A stretch of 64,000 nucleotides of DNA from Cognatishimia activa (GCF_001458335.1 NZ_CYTO01000009.1:28155-92154), one strand, 5' to 3'. Shown: positions 23,453 to 33,116, numbered from the stretch's first letter. Notes: a model not told the origin generated them from the letters alone. Translations and numbers: made by a program.

Positions 23453-25490
23453 ATGTTCCATAAGCTTTCCAAAACATTCTTTGTAAGTGCAGCTCTGCTG
23501 ACAACCACGTCTCTGACCGCATTTGCAGGCGGCATGCGCAGAAAACCATTGGTGAAACTACCGCTCTGATCGCAGAAGCAGGCCTGGCAACAGCGCCTCT
23601 GAACGACGGTGAAAGCGGCAACACCAACTTCCCGTTTGCAGAGTTCAAAGCGCTTGCAACCGTAGGCGAAGTTGACGCTGAAACAGGCAAAGCGCTGACT
23701 GGTTACCCAGATGGTCAAGCTGTATGGCTGGCAGATAACGACACTGTTCGTGTTGCATATCAATCCGAATCTTATGCAACCATGGGCCGCGCGCCAAACC
23801 CAGAAACATATCCATGGGAAATGGCAAACGGCGTCACCTTCACAGGTTCCCACATCCACACTATCGACTATGATCGCACAGCTTTTGCCAGCTTCATGAG
23901 CAATGACGACGCTGCTGCGAGCATGGTGAAAGGCTCTGGCCACCTGTTCAACAAAGTCTACAACGTCTTTGGCGAAATGGTCGCTGCGCCATCCTTCGAT
24001 CCATCTGACTTGGCGGGTAAATGGGGCAACCAAACACGTCCAGACGGCACTCTGATCCAGTTCGCTCCTAAGTACCGCCTGTCCGCAACAGACTATTTCT
24101 TCCAGTCTTTCTGTGGCGCATGGTACGAGCAAGCCAACAAATACGGCGAAGGCATGGGTTTTGCCGATGACGTTTGGTTTGCGGCTGAAGAGTGGGAAAT
24201 CGGTCGTATGTTCCCAGCAGGTTCTGCGGATTCAGCAGCAACCATGGGTCTTGCATCCGTCGTCGTCGACATCAAATCCGGCACCGCTTATACAGCGCCA
24301 GCGCTGGGCCAAACTGGCTATGAGAAGATGATGCCAATCAACTCTGGTCACAAAGACTACGTTGTTGTCGTGACCTCCGGCTACAACCACGGTCAGGAAC
24401 CTTCCCCACTGAAGGTTTATGTTGGCATGAAGGACCGTCTGGCAGATGGATCCGTGATCGACTACGCAACCGCAAACGAGCGTGACAGCTTCTTGGCGCG
24501 TAACGGTCTGCTGTTTGGCAAGCTCTACGGCATGGCAGTGACCACCGATGTTGCGGCGACTTTGGTTGCAGAACCAAACCCAGCGGAAAAGATGATCGAC
24601 GATTACATCCAGAACGCGGACGCGCCTGCAAGCTTTGAAGCGAAATACGTTCCTACCTCTTACCAGTGGGGCGGCTGGGACAAGCCTGTTGCGGTTCAAG
24701 ACACAGAAATGATGCTGTGGGAATCTGAGGACGAGCAACCAGAAGGCCACATCTACTTCAACGGTGACAGCAAAGTTGAGCACGTTGCAGCAGACCCATC
24801 TGGCAAGCCACGTTACTTTGCGAACATGACCAACAAAGGCGGTCTGTTCCAAGTCGACTTTGGCGCGTTCGACTTTGATGGCGAAACGCTGCCAGCCGCT
24901 CTGGATGCGACAGTGACACGGACTGTTGGTTCTTGGGATGGCGCTTTGACTGTGAAAATCGGTGATGAGGGCAAGGTGAAGGACGGTGATGCGTCCATTC
25001 ACGTTGAAAAAGGCAAAGCACAGATGATCGCACCGGACGGTCTTTTCTGGGCAAAAACTTCCGAAGGCGATTACCTGATCGTCGAAGAAGACAGCGGCAA
25101 CGACTTTGGTGAGCGTAAATACGTGCTGACGCTGGACGCGGACATGAATGTTGCAGACGCACACCTGCTGGCTCTTGCTGGCGGTAAGTTCTCTTCCCGT
25201 TACGAACAGGGCGTTTCCGCTCTTGGCGGCGCGTTCACCAAGGCGGGCACTGCAGAGTTTTCTGGTAACTGGCCAGTGACTGCGCTGATCGCGAAGAAAG
25301 CAGATGGTTCTTTCTACACAGTCGAAGAACTGGCGGGCACAGGTCGTCAGGATATCCGCGGCGAGATCGCAACAGCAGATCAGACCTACCTCGGTGGGTT
25401 CAGGCCCGCTCTGAAAGCTCTGGTGCGGTAGAAGCCAACGGCTCTGACGCAGGTGGCCAGATCTTCTTGTTCACAATGGACCCTAAGTAA
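23453..25490 (+). pseudogene. PhoX-like (DUF839) secreted protein gene with two frameshifts
   Basis: The gene starts with a good signal peptide (MFHKLSKTFFVSAALL ... TAFAGG) and GGAGG upstream, but after about 27 codons the frame shifts (near 23533-23540) and the body continues one frame back: QKTIGETTALIAEAG and so on to YLGG. A second shift near 25400 is needed to read the natural end (VQARSESSGAVEANGSD ... LFTMDPK, TAA at 25488-25490). Both fit the loss of one base; the second is at a GGG run where GGGG would restore the frame. The body is intact, about 670 aa, and has 'EEDSGNDFGERKYVLTLD', typical of PhoX/DUF839 phosphatase-like proteins. Either a fresh pseudogene or sequencing error. Confidence 0.7.
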
Positions 25491-25511
25491 GCCCTTTGGT
25501 TTTCAATAAAA

Positions 25512-25541
25512 AAGACGCCCCCGCGAAGTCGGGGGCGTTTT
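25512..25541. terminator. Bidirectional terminator after the PhoX-like gene
   Basis: Stem ACGCCCCCG/CGGGGGCGT with loop CGAAGT, A-run on the left and T-run on the right. It sits between the PhoX-like gene and the convergent TerB-like gene. Confidence 0.88.
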
Positions 25542-25572
25542 CATTTTCAGGATTGAATTCTGAGATGCTGTG

Positions 25573-25998
25573 CTAAAGCGTCATGTGCCGCGCCCTGGCA
25601 CCTCGTTCGATTGCTGCCGCATGTAGGCGATCAATATCAAGCTCATAGCGGATTTCTTCCAGCAAGCGCAGCTCAGGCTCATAGATTTTGCCATCAGCAG
25701 CGGCCACATCGCAGGCCAGCGCATAGGCGGTCTCAAACAGCTCTTCCGGAAGGTTGGCACGCACCAAACCAATCAGTGCTGCGATCCCGTCTTCTTGTTC
25801 AAACAAATCGAACACGGTTGGGGTGACGACGCCAAGCCGGTCAATGTCGTAATCGCCAAACACTGGCAGGTTGTTGACGGCGGATTGGATTTTGATCAGC
25901 TCCGCGGTGCGCACATTGGCGTCGGATGCGGAGATTGCCACCATCACCGCCACCAGGCTGTCCTGCGGGGTCCATGGATGTGGGGCTTCTTGCGTCAT
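25573..25998 (-). CDS. TerB-like (tellurite resistance family) protein
   Basis: A 141 aa helical protein. 'AVMVAISASDANVRTAELIKIQSAVN' and 'ACDVAAADGKIYEPELRLLEEI' are the two repeats of the TerB fold, with conserved Asp residues that bind metal. TerB proteins are linked to tellurite resistance and to stress responses through membrane signalling, but isolated members like this one have no proven role. No ter neighbours are present. Confidence 0.85.
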   Translation of the reverse strand: MTQEAPHPWTPQDSLVAVMVAISASDANVRTAELIKIQSAVNNLPVFGDYDIDRLGVVTPTVFDLFEQEDGIAALIGLVRANLPEELFETAYALACDVAAADGKIYEPELRLLEEIRYELDIDRLHAAAIERGARARHMTL

Positions 25999-26108
25999 TT
26001 CTATGCCTTTGGTCCTAGTTTGTGAATAGGATATGCCTCGCTCGATAGCAGGGCAAGGCTAGATGCTTGTTGCTAAATTGACTTGCAACTTTGGTGAGCT
26101 CGGTTTGA

Positions 26109-27086
26109 ATGAAAACCATTATAGTATTTGGATTTGCTTTAGGTATGGAGGCGGTATTGAAGCGCCCAAAATTTGAATTCAGGCAGGCACAGGCGGCCTT
26201 TGATTTAATGGAGCTGGTTAAATCCCAAGATGACCAAACGCTCGCCAAAATCGGTGGGGCGGACTTAGTCGAAGTCGTGAGAACGCATCACTGCCGCTTT
26301 GCAAGCGAAACATACGAAGATTGCTATTCTAACTTGGCTGGAATCGCTCTTGAGGAGGCCGATAATTGTGCCTTGGCCATGGCGATCCTCGTTGCGAACG
26401 ATCTTCAACGGGGTTTATGGGCCGGAAGCAGCGTCGAATTTGCTGATCTCTGCTTAGATGGTTTGAAATCCGCCCCGAACGAACTCCGAAGCGCTGTTTT
26501 GCGCGGTCTTGATGCAGAGATAGATTTCCCGTTTCAGGTGACCTATCCGATGCCTGAAAGAATATTGCCAAATGTCTGCCGATTGACCTTTGAGTTGGAA
26601 CAAGTGCTGCCGAGTTTATGTAGTATTGCACGCGAAATGGATGAAGCTGCGCGTAAGTCCGTTTCTCGAGCGGATTATGGCGCGGATGCTGATAGGCACT
26701 TTGAAGCGCTAAACGAGGTTCTTGATCGCGAAACCTGCCTTTTTGATAAGGAAGAGCGCTGGCTGCCAGCTGAGGCGGTTGGTCTGGTATCACATGTTTC
26801 AGGCAATTCTTCGTTTGTGCACTGTACGGCACTTTTGCTCGCGAATGCTGTCCAGACAGGCGATTTTTATTCAGACTTTAGCTTTCGGTGGATGCAGCAC
26901 GCGACATACTATAATTCAATGATTGAGCGCTTTCGTGCACCCATTATTGCCGGCGTGCGATATTTGTATGAGACAGATTGTGAGTTTTTATCTTTGGAAG
27001 AACGCGAAGAATTTGACCCAGTTCTGTTTCCAGAAAAGATGATCGGGGCAAAGGTTGATTTAGAATTGTTACCTGCGCCGGGATGA
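26109..27086 (+). CDS. Hypothetical protein, 325 aa, lower GC
   Basis: No family is recognised. The sequence is acidic and helical, without TM segments or signal peptide. Its N-terminal segment MKTIIVFGFALGM is hydrophobic for about 12 residues only. Conserved-looking stretches are 'FRWMQHATYYNSMIERFR' and 'EEREEFDPVLFPEKM'. It may start at 26109 or at an ATG 12 codons later. GC is lower than in the neighbours lysK and the TerB-like gene, and no partner gene is on the same strand, so recent acquisition is possible. Confidence 0.7.
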   Translation: MKTIIVFGFALGMEAVLKRPKFEFRQAQAAFDLMELVKSQDDQTLAKIGGADLVEVVRTHHCRFASETYEDCYSNLAGIALEEADNCALAMAILVANDLQRGLWAGSSVEFADLCLDGLKSAPNELRSAVLRGLDAEIDFPFQVTYPMPERILPNVCRLTFELEQVLPSLCSIAREMDEAARKSVSRADYGADADRHFEALNEVLDRETCLFDKEERWLPAEAVGLVSHVSGNSSFVHCTALLLANAVQTGDFYSDFSFRWMQHATYYNSMIERFRAPIIAGVRYLYETDCEFLSLEEREEFDPVLFPEKMIGAKVDLELLPAPG

Positions 27087-27196
27087 CCTGTTAACTAGTT
27101 CTTAGCTCCAACAATCATTGACCATTCTGCGATAGCGAACTAGGAGATGCCGGTCGCCTCTGCATGGGGCAGGGCGGCGAGATTTTGGAGAAACAC

Positions 27197-28840
27197 ATGT
27201 CTGATCTGCGCGATGCTGCGATGAGTTCAAAAGCCTGGCCCTTTGAAGAAGCGCGCCGGGTGCTCAAACGCTATCAAAAGCAAGCGCCGGAAAAGGGCTA
27301 TGTGCTGTTTCAAACCGGCTATGGCCCATCAGGCCTGCCGCATATCGGCACCTTTGGTGAGGTGGCGCGCACCACTATGGTCAAACGCGCGTTTGAACAG
27401 ATGTCTGACATCCCAACCAAGCTGATCTGTTTTTCAGACGATATGGATGGGTTCCGCAAGGTGCCGACCAATCTACCAAACCAAGAAGAGCTGGCGCAGG
27501 ACTTGCACCTGCCGCTGACCAAAGTGCGTGACCCGTTTGGCACCCATGAAGGGTTTGCCCAGCACAACAACGCGCGGCTTTGCGCGTTCCTTGATAGCTT
27601 TGGCTTTGAATATGAGTTTGCTTCCGCGACTGACTATTACAAAAGCGGCAAGTTTGACGAGACCTTGCTGATTGCGCTGGAGCGGTTTGACAAGATCCAA
27701 GAGATCATGCTGCCGACTTTGGGGGCCGAGCGGCAGGCGACCTATTCTTGCTTCCTGCCGGTCAGCCCGAAAACTGGCCACGTGCTGCAGGTGCCGACTT
27801 TGGAGCGTAATGTCGCCAAAGGGACGATCGTCTATCAGGAACCTGATGGCGAGAAGATCGAGATCCCGGTGACCGGTGGCAATGTGAAGATGCAGTGGAA
27901 GCCTGACTGGGCGATGCGCTGGGCCGCGCTTGGGGTGGATTACGAAATGTCGGGCAAAGACCTGATTGAATCCGTGACCCAATCCAGCAAAATCTGTCGC
28001 GCATTGGGTCAGCGTCCGCCAGAAAGCCTGTCTTATGAGCTCTTCAACGACGAGCAGGGCCAGAAGATTTCCAAATCCAAAGGCAACGGCCTGTCCATGG
28101 AGGAGTGGCTAACTTACGCCGCGCCGGAAAGCCTGCAGTATTTCATGTATCAAAAGCCAAAGACCGCGAAGCGGTTGCATTTTGACGTGATCCCGAAGGC
28201 GGTGGATGAATATCACCAGCAACTGGGCGCATATGCCGGTCAGGATACCAAAGCGCGTTTGAATAACCCGGTTTACCACATTCATGGTGACAACGTTCCA
28301 GCCTCAGATATGGTTGTGAACTTTGCGATGCTTCTGAACATGGCGGCAGTTTCTGCGGCGGAAGACAAAGAAACGCTTTGGGGTTTCATCAACCGTTACG
28401 CGCCGGATGCGTCTCCTGAAAACAATCCAAAAATGGATGACGCGGCGGGCTTTGCGGTGCACTATTTCCACGACTTCGTGAAGCCAAACCGCGTGTTCCG
28501 TGCCCCAACAGATCAAGAGCGCGACGCTCTGAGTGATCTGGCAGCTGCGTTGAAATCTCCGGAGGCAGCATTGGCGGCCATTCAGGCAAAGAACGAGAAG
28601 TTGGGCCGTGATGATGAATTGCCAGTCGCTGATTTCTCTGATCCAGAGTTCCTGCAATCCATCGTGTTTGCCATCGGTAAGCTGAAAGAGTTCGAACCGC
28701 TGCGTGATTGGTTCACCGCGATCTACGAGGTGCTTTTGGGCGCATCCCAAGGGCCTCGTTTTGGTGGGTTTATTGCTCTTTACGGGGTGGACGAAACGAT
28801 CGAGTTGATCGAAGCCGCGCTAAACGGCGACTTCCTATAG
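27197..28840 (+). CDS. lysK: Lysyl-tRNA synthetase, class I
   Basis: A 547 aa aminoacyl-tRNA synthetase of the class I Rossmann type, found in archaea and alphaproteobacteria instead of the class II LysS. The HIGH-like motif is 'GPSGLPHIGTFGE' near residue 50 and the KMSKS-like motif is KISKSKGNG near 290. ATG at 27197 has GGAG 6 nt upstream. A terminator follows the stop within 10 nt. It stands alone as a housekeeping gene. Confidence 0.97.
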   Translation: MSDLRDAAMSSKAWPFEEARRVLKRYQKQAPEKGYVLFQTGYGPSGLPHIGTFGEVARTTMVKRAFEQMSDIPTKLICFSDDMDGFRKVPTNLPNQEELAQDLHLPLTKVRDPFGTHEGFAQHNNARLCAFLDSFGFEYEFASATDYYKSGKFDETLLIALERFDKIQEIMLPTLGAERQATYSCFLPVSPKTGHVLQVPTLERNVAKGTIVYQEPDGEKIEIPVTGGNVKMQWKPDWAMRWAALGVDYEMSGKDLIESVTQSSKICRALGQRPPESLSYELFNDEQGQKISKSKGNGLSMEEWLTYAAPESLQYFMYQKPKTAKRLHFDVIPKAVDEYHQQLGAYAGQDTKARLNNPVYHIHGDNVPASDMVVNFAMLLNMAAVSAAEDKETLWGFINRYAPDASPENNPKMDDAAGFAVHYFHDFVKPNRVFRAPTDQERDALSDLAAALKSPEAALAAIQAKNEKLGRDDELPVADFSDPEFLQSIVFAIGKLKEFEPLRDWFTAIYEVLLGASQGPRFGGFIALYGVDETIELIEAALNGDFL

Positions 28841-28847
28841 AAAGAAT

Positions 28848-28872
28848 GGGCAGCGGTTTCGCTGCCCTTTTT
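28848..28872 (+). terminator. Rho-independent terminator of lysK
   Basis: Stem GGGCAGCG/CGCTGCCC with loop GTTT followed by TTTTT. It ends 2 bp before the stop codon of the convergent DUF6428 gene. Confidence 0.88.
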
Positions 28873-28873
28873 C

Positions 28874-29323
28874 TTAGCAACAGCTACCTGTCAGGGAAGG
28901 CACGCAATCGCCACCCAAAGCGGCGGGTTTGCACACTGCACCATCAGCAATCAGTGGGACGCGCACTTCAAAATCGGTGACAATTGGCTCGCCCAGCAGG
29001 AAGAGTTGCAGGCCCTCATTGTTGGGTGCGAATTCGACCTTCACATCCGCCCAATCCAGATCTGGCAGGGTTTTGAGGGAATGCAGCAGAATTTTAGTGA
29101 GCTTGCCCGCGGTCATATGTTTGCCAACAGACCCATCCAACAGTTGAAGCGTCACTTCGTGGAAGTGGTTGATATTGCCGCCACAGTCGATGCTGGTGGT
29201 TGGTGCGGATTTAAGCTCTGTCAGGTGATAGCCTGCGCCAATGGCGGCCTCATCTGTGAAATAAATCACGGGCAGGTCGACGGGCGAAGGGCCGAGGGCC
29301 TTGAGGAATGCGCTTAATTTCAT
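28874..29323 (-). CDS. DUF6428 family protein
   Basis: A 149 aa protein (MKLSAFLKALGPS ... VIYFTDEAAIGAGYHLTELKSA ... SIDCGGNINHFHEVTLQLLDG). It matches DUF6428, usually found beside ArsR regulators or arsenic genes; function unknown. The His/Cys-rich 'DCGGNINHFHE' and the final 'GGDCVPSLTGSCC' may bind metal. ATG at 29323 gives the usual start; an ATG at 29338 (five codons longer) is directly against the operator. It is divergent from the ArsR gene and shares its control region. Confidence 0.75.
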   Translation of the reverse strand: MKLSAFLKALGPSPVDLPVIYFTDEAAIGAGYHLTELKSAPTTSIDCGGNINHFHEVTLQLLDGSVGKHMTAGKLTKILLHSLKTLPDLDWADVKVEFAPNNEGLQLFLLGEPIVTDFEVRVPLIADGAVCKPAALGGDCVPSLTGSCC

Positions 29324-29338
29324 GCTGGCATCTTTCAT

Positions 29339-29395
29339 TTCAACGATTCTTGAAATATAGTACATGAGACTGATAATAGTTCAAGAGTTTTTGAA
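29339..29395. promoter_or_regulatory. Shared divergent promoter with twin ArsR operators
   Basis: Two identical-pattern inverted repeats TTCAA-N6-TTGAA lie at 29339-29354 and 29380-29395, centres 41 bp apart. For arsR the -35 (TTGAAA, 29350-29355) overlaps the left operator and the -10 (GATAAT, 29372-29377) lies between the sites. For DUF6428 on the other strand TTGAAC and TACTAT are in mirror position. One repressor bound at both sites would block both promoters. Confidence 0.7.
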
Positions 29396-29397
29396 AT

Positions 29398-29712
29398 ATG
29401 AATGAGCCCGATGCGCTGAAAGCCTTTGCTGCTTTGTCCAATGAAAGCCGGTTGCGATTGGTAAAAGTGCTGGTTGAAGCGGGCGCTGCAGGCCTCAGCG
29501 CCGGCGAAGTGGCAGAGCGCATTAGTGCAGCGCCTTCGCGCGCGTCGTTTCATTTAACTGCTTTGTCAGAGGCAGGATTGGTGCGCTCGGAACGGGAGTC
29601 GCGCAGCATTCGCTACTTTGTGCGTTTGGATGCTATGGGGGGCTTGGTGCAGTATTTGCTAGAGGATTGCTGTGGCGGGAACAGCCTTGTGCGGGAGTGT
29701 TGCAGGGGCTGA
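29398..29712 (+). CDS. ArsR/SmtB family regulator
   Basis: A 104 aa winged-helix repressor that senses metal(loid). Helix-turn-helix at about residues 35-60 (LSAGEVAERISAAPSRASFHLTALSEAGLV). The C-terminus holds two vicinal Cys pairs, 'EDCCGG' and 'RECCRG', which are suitable for arsenite or antimonite binding, an arrangement known from some ArsR subfamilies. ATG at 29398 lies 3 nt after the right operator, so autorepression is likely. Confidence 0.9.
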   Translation: MNEPDALKAFAALSNESRLRLVKVLVEAGAAGLSAGEVAERISAAPSRASFHLTALSEAGLVRSERESRSIRYFVRLDAMGGLVQYLLEDCCGGNSLVRECCRG

Positions 29713-29762
29713 CGCTGGTCAAAGCGGCGACGGGCGCTACCTGAGGAACAGGAGGGACGGCC

Positions 29763-30155
29763 ATGCGCATCATTTTGACGACAGCTTTTATTTGGGTTGC
29801 GACCCTGGTTCACGGGCAGCAGGACGGTATCCGCGCCACCATTGATGCGCAGATAGAGGCCTTTGGGCGCGGGGATTTTTCGCAAGCTTTCACCTATGCA
29901 AGCCCTTCAATTCAAATGTTTTTTGGAACGCCAGAGCGGTTTGAAACCATGGTGCGCTCGGGCTATCCGATGGTGGTCGGACCAGATGCTGTGCAGTATT
30001 TCGAGCTGAAAGAAATGCGCGGTGCTTATTGGCAAAAAGTGCTGTTTCGCGACGGATCTGGGGCGACACATCTGCTGGAGTATCAGATGATCCAAGTAGA
30101 CGGGGAATGGCGCATCAATGGGGTGCGCCCGGTGCCGTTGGGGCCGTCTGCATAA
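29763..30155 (+). CDS. DUF4864 family exported protein
   Basis: A 130 aa protein with a short signal peptide (MRIILTTAFIWVATLVHG|QQ) and the DUF4864 core 'IDAQIEAFGRGDFSQAFTYASPSIQMFFGTPERFETMVRSGYPMV'. The fold is NTF2-like; no function is known. GGAG lies 8-10 nt upstream. The gene is separate from arsR by 50 bp, with no strong terminator between, so weak cotranscription is possible. Confidence 0.85.
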   Translation: MRIILTTAFIWVATLVHGQQDGIRATIDAQIEAFGRGDFSQAFTYASPSIQMFFGTPERFETMVRSGYPMVVGPDAVQYFELKEMRGAYWQKVLFRDGSGATHLLEYQMIQVDGEWRINGVRPVPLGPSA

Positions 30156-30276
30156 GGCTGCGCAACGGGCAGCGAACGCTGCTCTGAGCGCAGATTAACA
30201 TCTTTCTCCATACCTTTTCCGCAAGCGCTGGCCCAAGTCATCCGGGGTCAGCTTGGCAACGGAAAAGGGATTTCTC

Positions 30277-32568
30277 ATGAACAAAGCGATCACCGATGGC
30301 GTGGTGTTGATGCCAACACCCTTCAGCGCAGGGCTGGATCAATGGTCGAGCGGCGATGGGACGCCAGGCTCTGACACCTATGACGGGGCGGTGAATGCGG
30401 CCTTTGTGCCAGCGGATGCGGATTTTGGCGGTTGTTTGGAGCTGCAAAAGGTCGAGGCCACCCAGCGGTTGCGATACATGGGGCAGACGCCGTTGGAGCC
30501 GGGCTGCTACCTGCAAGTCAAGGCGCGCATCAAGGTGATGAGTGGGGGGCTACCCACCGTGCGTATTGCCGCTTGGGCGGGGACGTCTGGAGGCGCCCAT
30601 GTGGGCGGGTTGACCGAAGTCGGGCCTGCGGTGGCGTTAAGCACTTATGGCGACGTTGTTGAGGTCGCTGCTATCATTGGGTCCGGGCAACGCGGTGGGG
30701 TGGACATGGCTTGGGGAACCGAGCCGACCTATGCCCATGTGGGGCTTGATTTGACCGGGCCAACCGGTGGCATTGTGCGCATCGATGACATTGAAGTGGC
30801 GGATCTAACGTCGGCCTTTCACCGAGAGCTGATGGCCATGGTAGATGTGCGCGACTATGGCGCTGTAGGGGACGGGGTGACCGATGACACCGCGGCCTTT
30901 GAAGCAGCGAATGCCGCTGCCGATGGACGCACGGTTTTGGTTTCTTCGGGGACCTATCTGTTGTCAGGTGGCATGGTGTTCACGGAACGGGTGCGCTTTG
31001 AGGGCACTGTGACCATGCCGCGCGAGGCGATTTTTAGTCTAACCAAGAACTTTGATCTACCAGCCTATATCGATGCCTTTGGCAATGAGCAGTTGGCTTT
31101 TGAGAAGGCGTTTCAATCGCTTTTCAATAGTGCGGATCATGAAAGCCTGAATTGCGGCGGACGCCGGATCACGATCACGTCGCCAATGGACATGCAGGCA
31201 CTGGTCCCCAACCGCACGAGCTATGCGCAGCGGCGCAATATCATCAATGGGCAGTTCTATGTTCAGTCCAGCGATGCTGTCTGGGACCCGGATGTGGCGA
31301 CCTCTGTTGGGACCTATTCCACGTCCAATCCGCGTTTTCTGACCGGCGTGACCAACGTGGCCAATATTCAGGTTGGCGCGCTCGTGGAAGGCAATGGTGT
31401 GGGGCGCGAGGTCTATGTGAAAGCCAAAAATGACGCGACCCAAGAAGTGGAGTTGAGCGCACCGCTTTATGACGCGAGCGGGACGCAAAATTATACGTTC
31501 ACTCGGTTCAAATACATCATGGACTTCTCGGGCTTTAGTAAGCTGCAGCGCTTCTCGCTCTCCCATGTGGACCTGCTGTGTAATGGTTTTGCCAGCGGTA
31601 TTCTGTTGCCGCCGGCTGGGGTTATTTTTCATGTGCGTGACAGTTGGATTACGCGGCCGCGGGATCGGGGGATCACCAGTCACGGGGAAGGCTGTCAGGG
31701 CATGTTGATTGACCGCTGTCAGTTCCTGACCAATGAGGCGGATACCCGCGCGCAGGATCGGACAACGATTGTGGTGAACACCAACGCCAATGACGTGAAG
31801 CTGCGCAACAATCGGGCGAGCCAATTCAAACATTTCGCTGTGCTGGGCGGGTCCAACAATCAGGTGATTGGCAATCATTGCTTCCAAGGGGATGCAGAGA
31901 CCGCTGGGGTGCGGACCGGTGGGATCGTGGTAGCGAGCAGCTATTGCTCGACCACGATTACCGGGAACTATATCGACAATTGCTCGATCGAATGGACCAA
32001 TGAGTATGAACCGGAGCCAGATTTCACCACGGGCTTTTCATTCTCAGCTTTGACGATTGATGAGAATGTGTTCCTGACCGGTAATGTGGCCCCTTGGTTT
32101 AGCTATTTGGTGATCAAACCCTATGGCACGGGGCAGTCGATTGGTGGGCTGAGTGTCACGGGCAATAAGTTCCGTAGCATTGATGGCTCGATTGATCGGG
32201 TGGACCGGGTGGATGAGACCTTTGCGCCGCTTGATTCCACGCGCGGCAAGAATATCCGCGTGGAAGGCAATACGTTCCACCAGATCGAGACGCCGATCTA
32301 TAACCCGGTGATGGTGTCCCACGACCAGAATACGGCGTCGGACACGTGGATGGTGGATACTGAGGGGCAGTTGCCCTTTGGCGGTCAGGCGCGGTCTGTT
32401 GAGTCGGTGGTGGCCACGGAACGGTTGCGCAATGGATCAAACCAGACGCGCTGGGCGGTGCCTTATGTGGACCTGCAGCAAGGGTCCGTCGGAGATCAGG
32501 TGCGGCTGAATTGGGAAGAGCCGTTGACCGGAGAAGTGGCGGTGCGTGTTTCGATGAACGCAGTTTAG
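30277..32568 (+). CDS. Glycosyl hydrolase 28-related (pectate lyase 3 type) beta-helix protein
   Basis: A 763 aa protein. The first 200 residues form a beta-rich domain (possibly carbohydrate-binding). The segment 'VRDYGAVGDGVTDDTAAFEAANAAA' near residue 190 is the hallmark start of pectate_lyase_3/GH28-type right-handed beta-helices, and the rest shows the repeated turns (KLRNNRASQFKHFAVLGGSNNQVIGN ...). No signal peptide is seen, so it may be intracellular or exported by a non-classical route. Related proteins are frequent in Rhodobacteraceae; substrate unknown. ATG at 30277 has AAAGGGA 7 nt before it. Its end overlaps the convergent MocA-like gene by 4 nt. Confidence 0.85.
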   Translation: MNKAITDGVVLMPTPFSAGLDQWSSGDGTPGSDTYDGAVNAAFVPADADFGGCLELQKVEATQRLRYMGQTPLEPGCYLQVKARIKVMSGGLPTVRIAAWAGTSGGAHVGGLTEVGPAVALSTYGDVVEVAAIIGSGQRGGVDMAWGTEPTYAHVGLDLTGPTGGIVRIDDIEVADLTSAFHRELMAMVDVRDYGAVGDGVTDDTAAFEAANAAADGRTVLVSSGTYLLSGGMVFTERVRFEGTVTMPREAIFSLTKNFDLPAYIDAFGNEQLAFEKAFQSLFNSADHESLNCGGRRITITSPMDMQALVPNRTSYAQRRNIINGQFYVQSSDAVWDPDVATSVGTYSTSNPRFLTGVTNVANIQVGALVEGNGVGREVYVKAKNDATQEVELSAPLYDASGTQNYTFTRFKYIMDFSGFSKLQRFSLSHVDLLCNGFASGILLPPAGVIFHVRDSWITRPRDRGITSHGEGCQGMLIDRCQFLTNEADTRAQDRTTIVVNTNANDVKLRNNRASQFKHFAVLGGSNNQVIGNHCFQGDAETAGVRTGGIVVASSYCSTTITGNYIDNCSIEWTNEYEPEPDFTTGFSFSALTIDENVFLTGNVAPWFSYLVIKPYGTGQSIGGLSVTGNKFRSIDGSIDRVDRVDETFAPLDSTRGKNIRVEGNTFHQIETPIYNPVMVSHDQNTASDTWMVDTEGQLPFGGQARSVESVVATERLRNGSNQTRWAVPYVDLQQGSVGDQVRLNWEEPLTGEVAVRVSMNAV

Positions 32569-33116
32569 GCTTGGGGGCCGGATAGGTCGGCTTGCGTGTC
32601 TACGTCAAAGGCTTCTACGGGGCTGATTTGTACCATGTTCTCTGCTGCGACCTGTTGCAGAAGCATGCGAGCCCCCTGATCGCCTTCGAGTTTGAGAAGG
32701 GCGTCGAAATATGTGTGATCAAAAAGGGCGGGGACCGTTGGACGGTTCCCGTTTTTTGTGCAGGCCGCGAGAGATGCTTTTGTCTCCAAAAGCGTGTTCA
32801 GTGTGCCAGTGGTGATATGAGGCATGTCGGCCAGGGCGACCAGAATGCGGTCGGCGTTTAGCGCGATGGCTGCCTTTATACCCGCCTTAAGACTGTCAGA
32901 TTGCAAACCACCGCAACGGGTGACTTGAAACCCATCAAATTCCGGCTCCAGTGATGGATTGGAGATACAGACAACGAGGCCATCTGCGTCTGACGCCCGC
33001 ATCGCTTCGGCGGCATAGCGGCACAGCGGTTGGCCTTGATAGGTGCTGAGCAGCTTGTCTTCAGGGCCAAACCGCTGGGACTTGCCCGCAGCCAGAAGGA
33101 TGCCAATGGTTTTCAT
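32565..33116 (-). CDS. MocA-like molybdenum cofactor cytidylyltransferase
   Basis: A 183 aa nucleotidyltransferase with the N-terminal 'GILLAAGKSQRFGPEDKLL' and 'ALADMPHI' motifs of MocA/MobA-like enzymes. MocA adds CMP to molybdopterin to form the dinucleotide cofactor of xanthine-dehydrogenase-family enzymes. Its place at the end of the molybdenum hydroxylase operon supports that role. It overlaps xdhC by 4 nt (ATGA). Confidence 0.85.
   Translation of the reverse strand: MKTIGILLAAGKSQRFGPEDKLLSTYQGQPLCRYAAEAMRASDADGLVVCISNPSLEPEFDGFQVTRCGGLQSDSLKAGIKAAIALNADRILVALADMPHITTGTLNTLLETKASLAACTKNGNRPTVPALFDHTYFDALLKLEGDQGARMLLQQVAAENMVQISPVEAFDVDTQADLSGPQA

Noticed and set aside
24232-25164. 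310-codon minus-strand frame inside the PhoX-like gene
   Set aside because: Same reason; the plus strand is a coherent exported protein apart from two frameshifts.
30277-32568. Phage tail spike interpretation of the beta-helix protein
   Set aside because: No other phage gene is near and similar proteins are ordinary chromosomal genes in Rhodobacteraceae.
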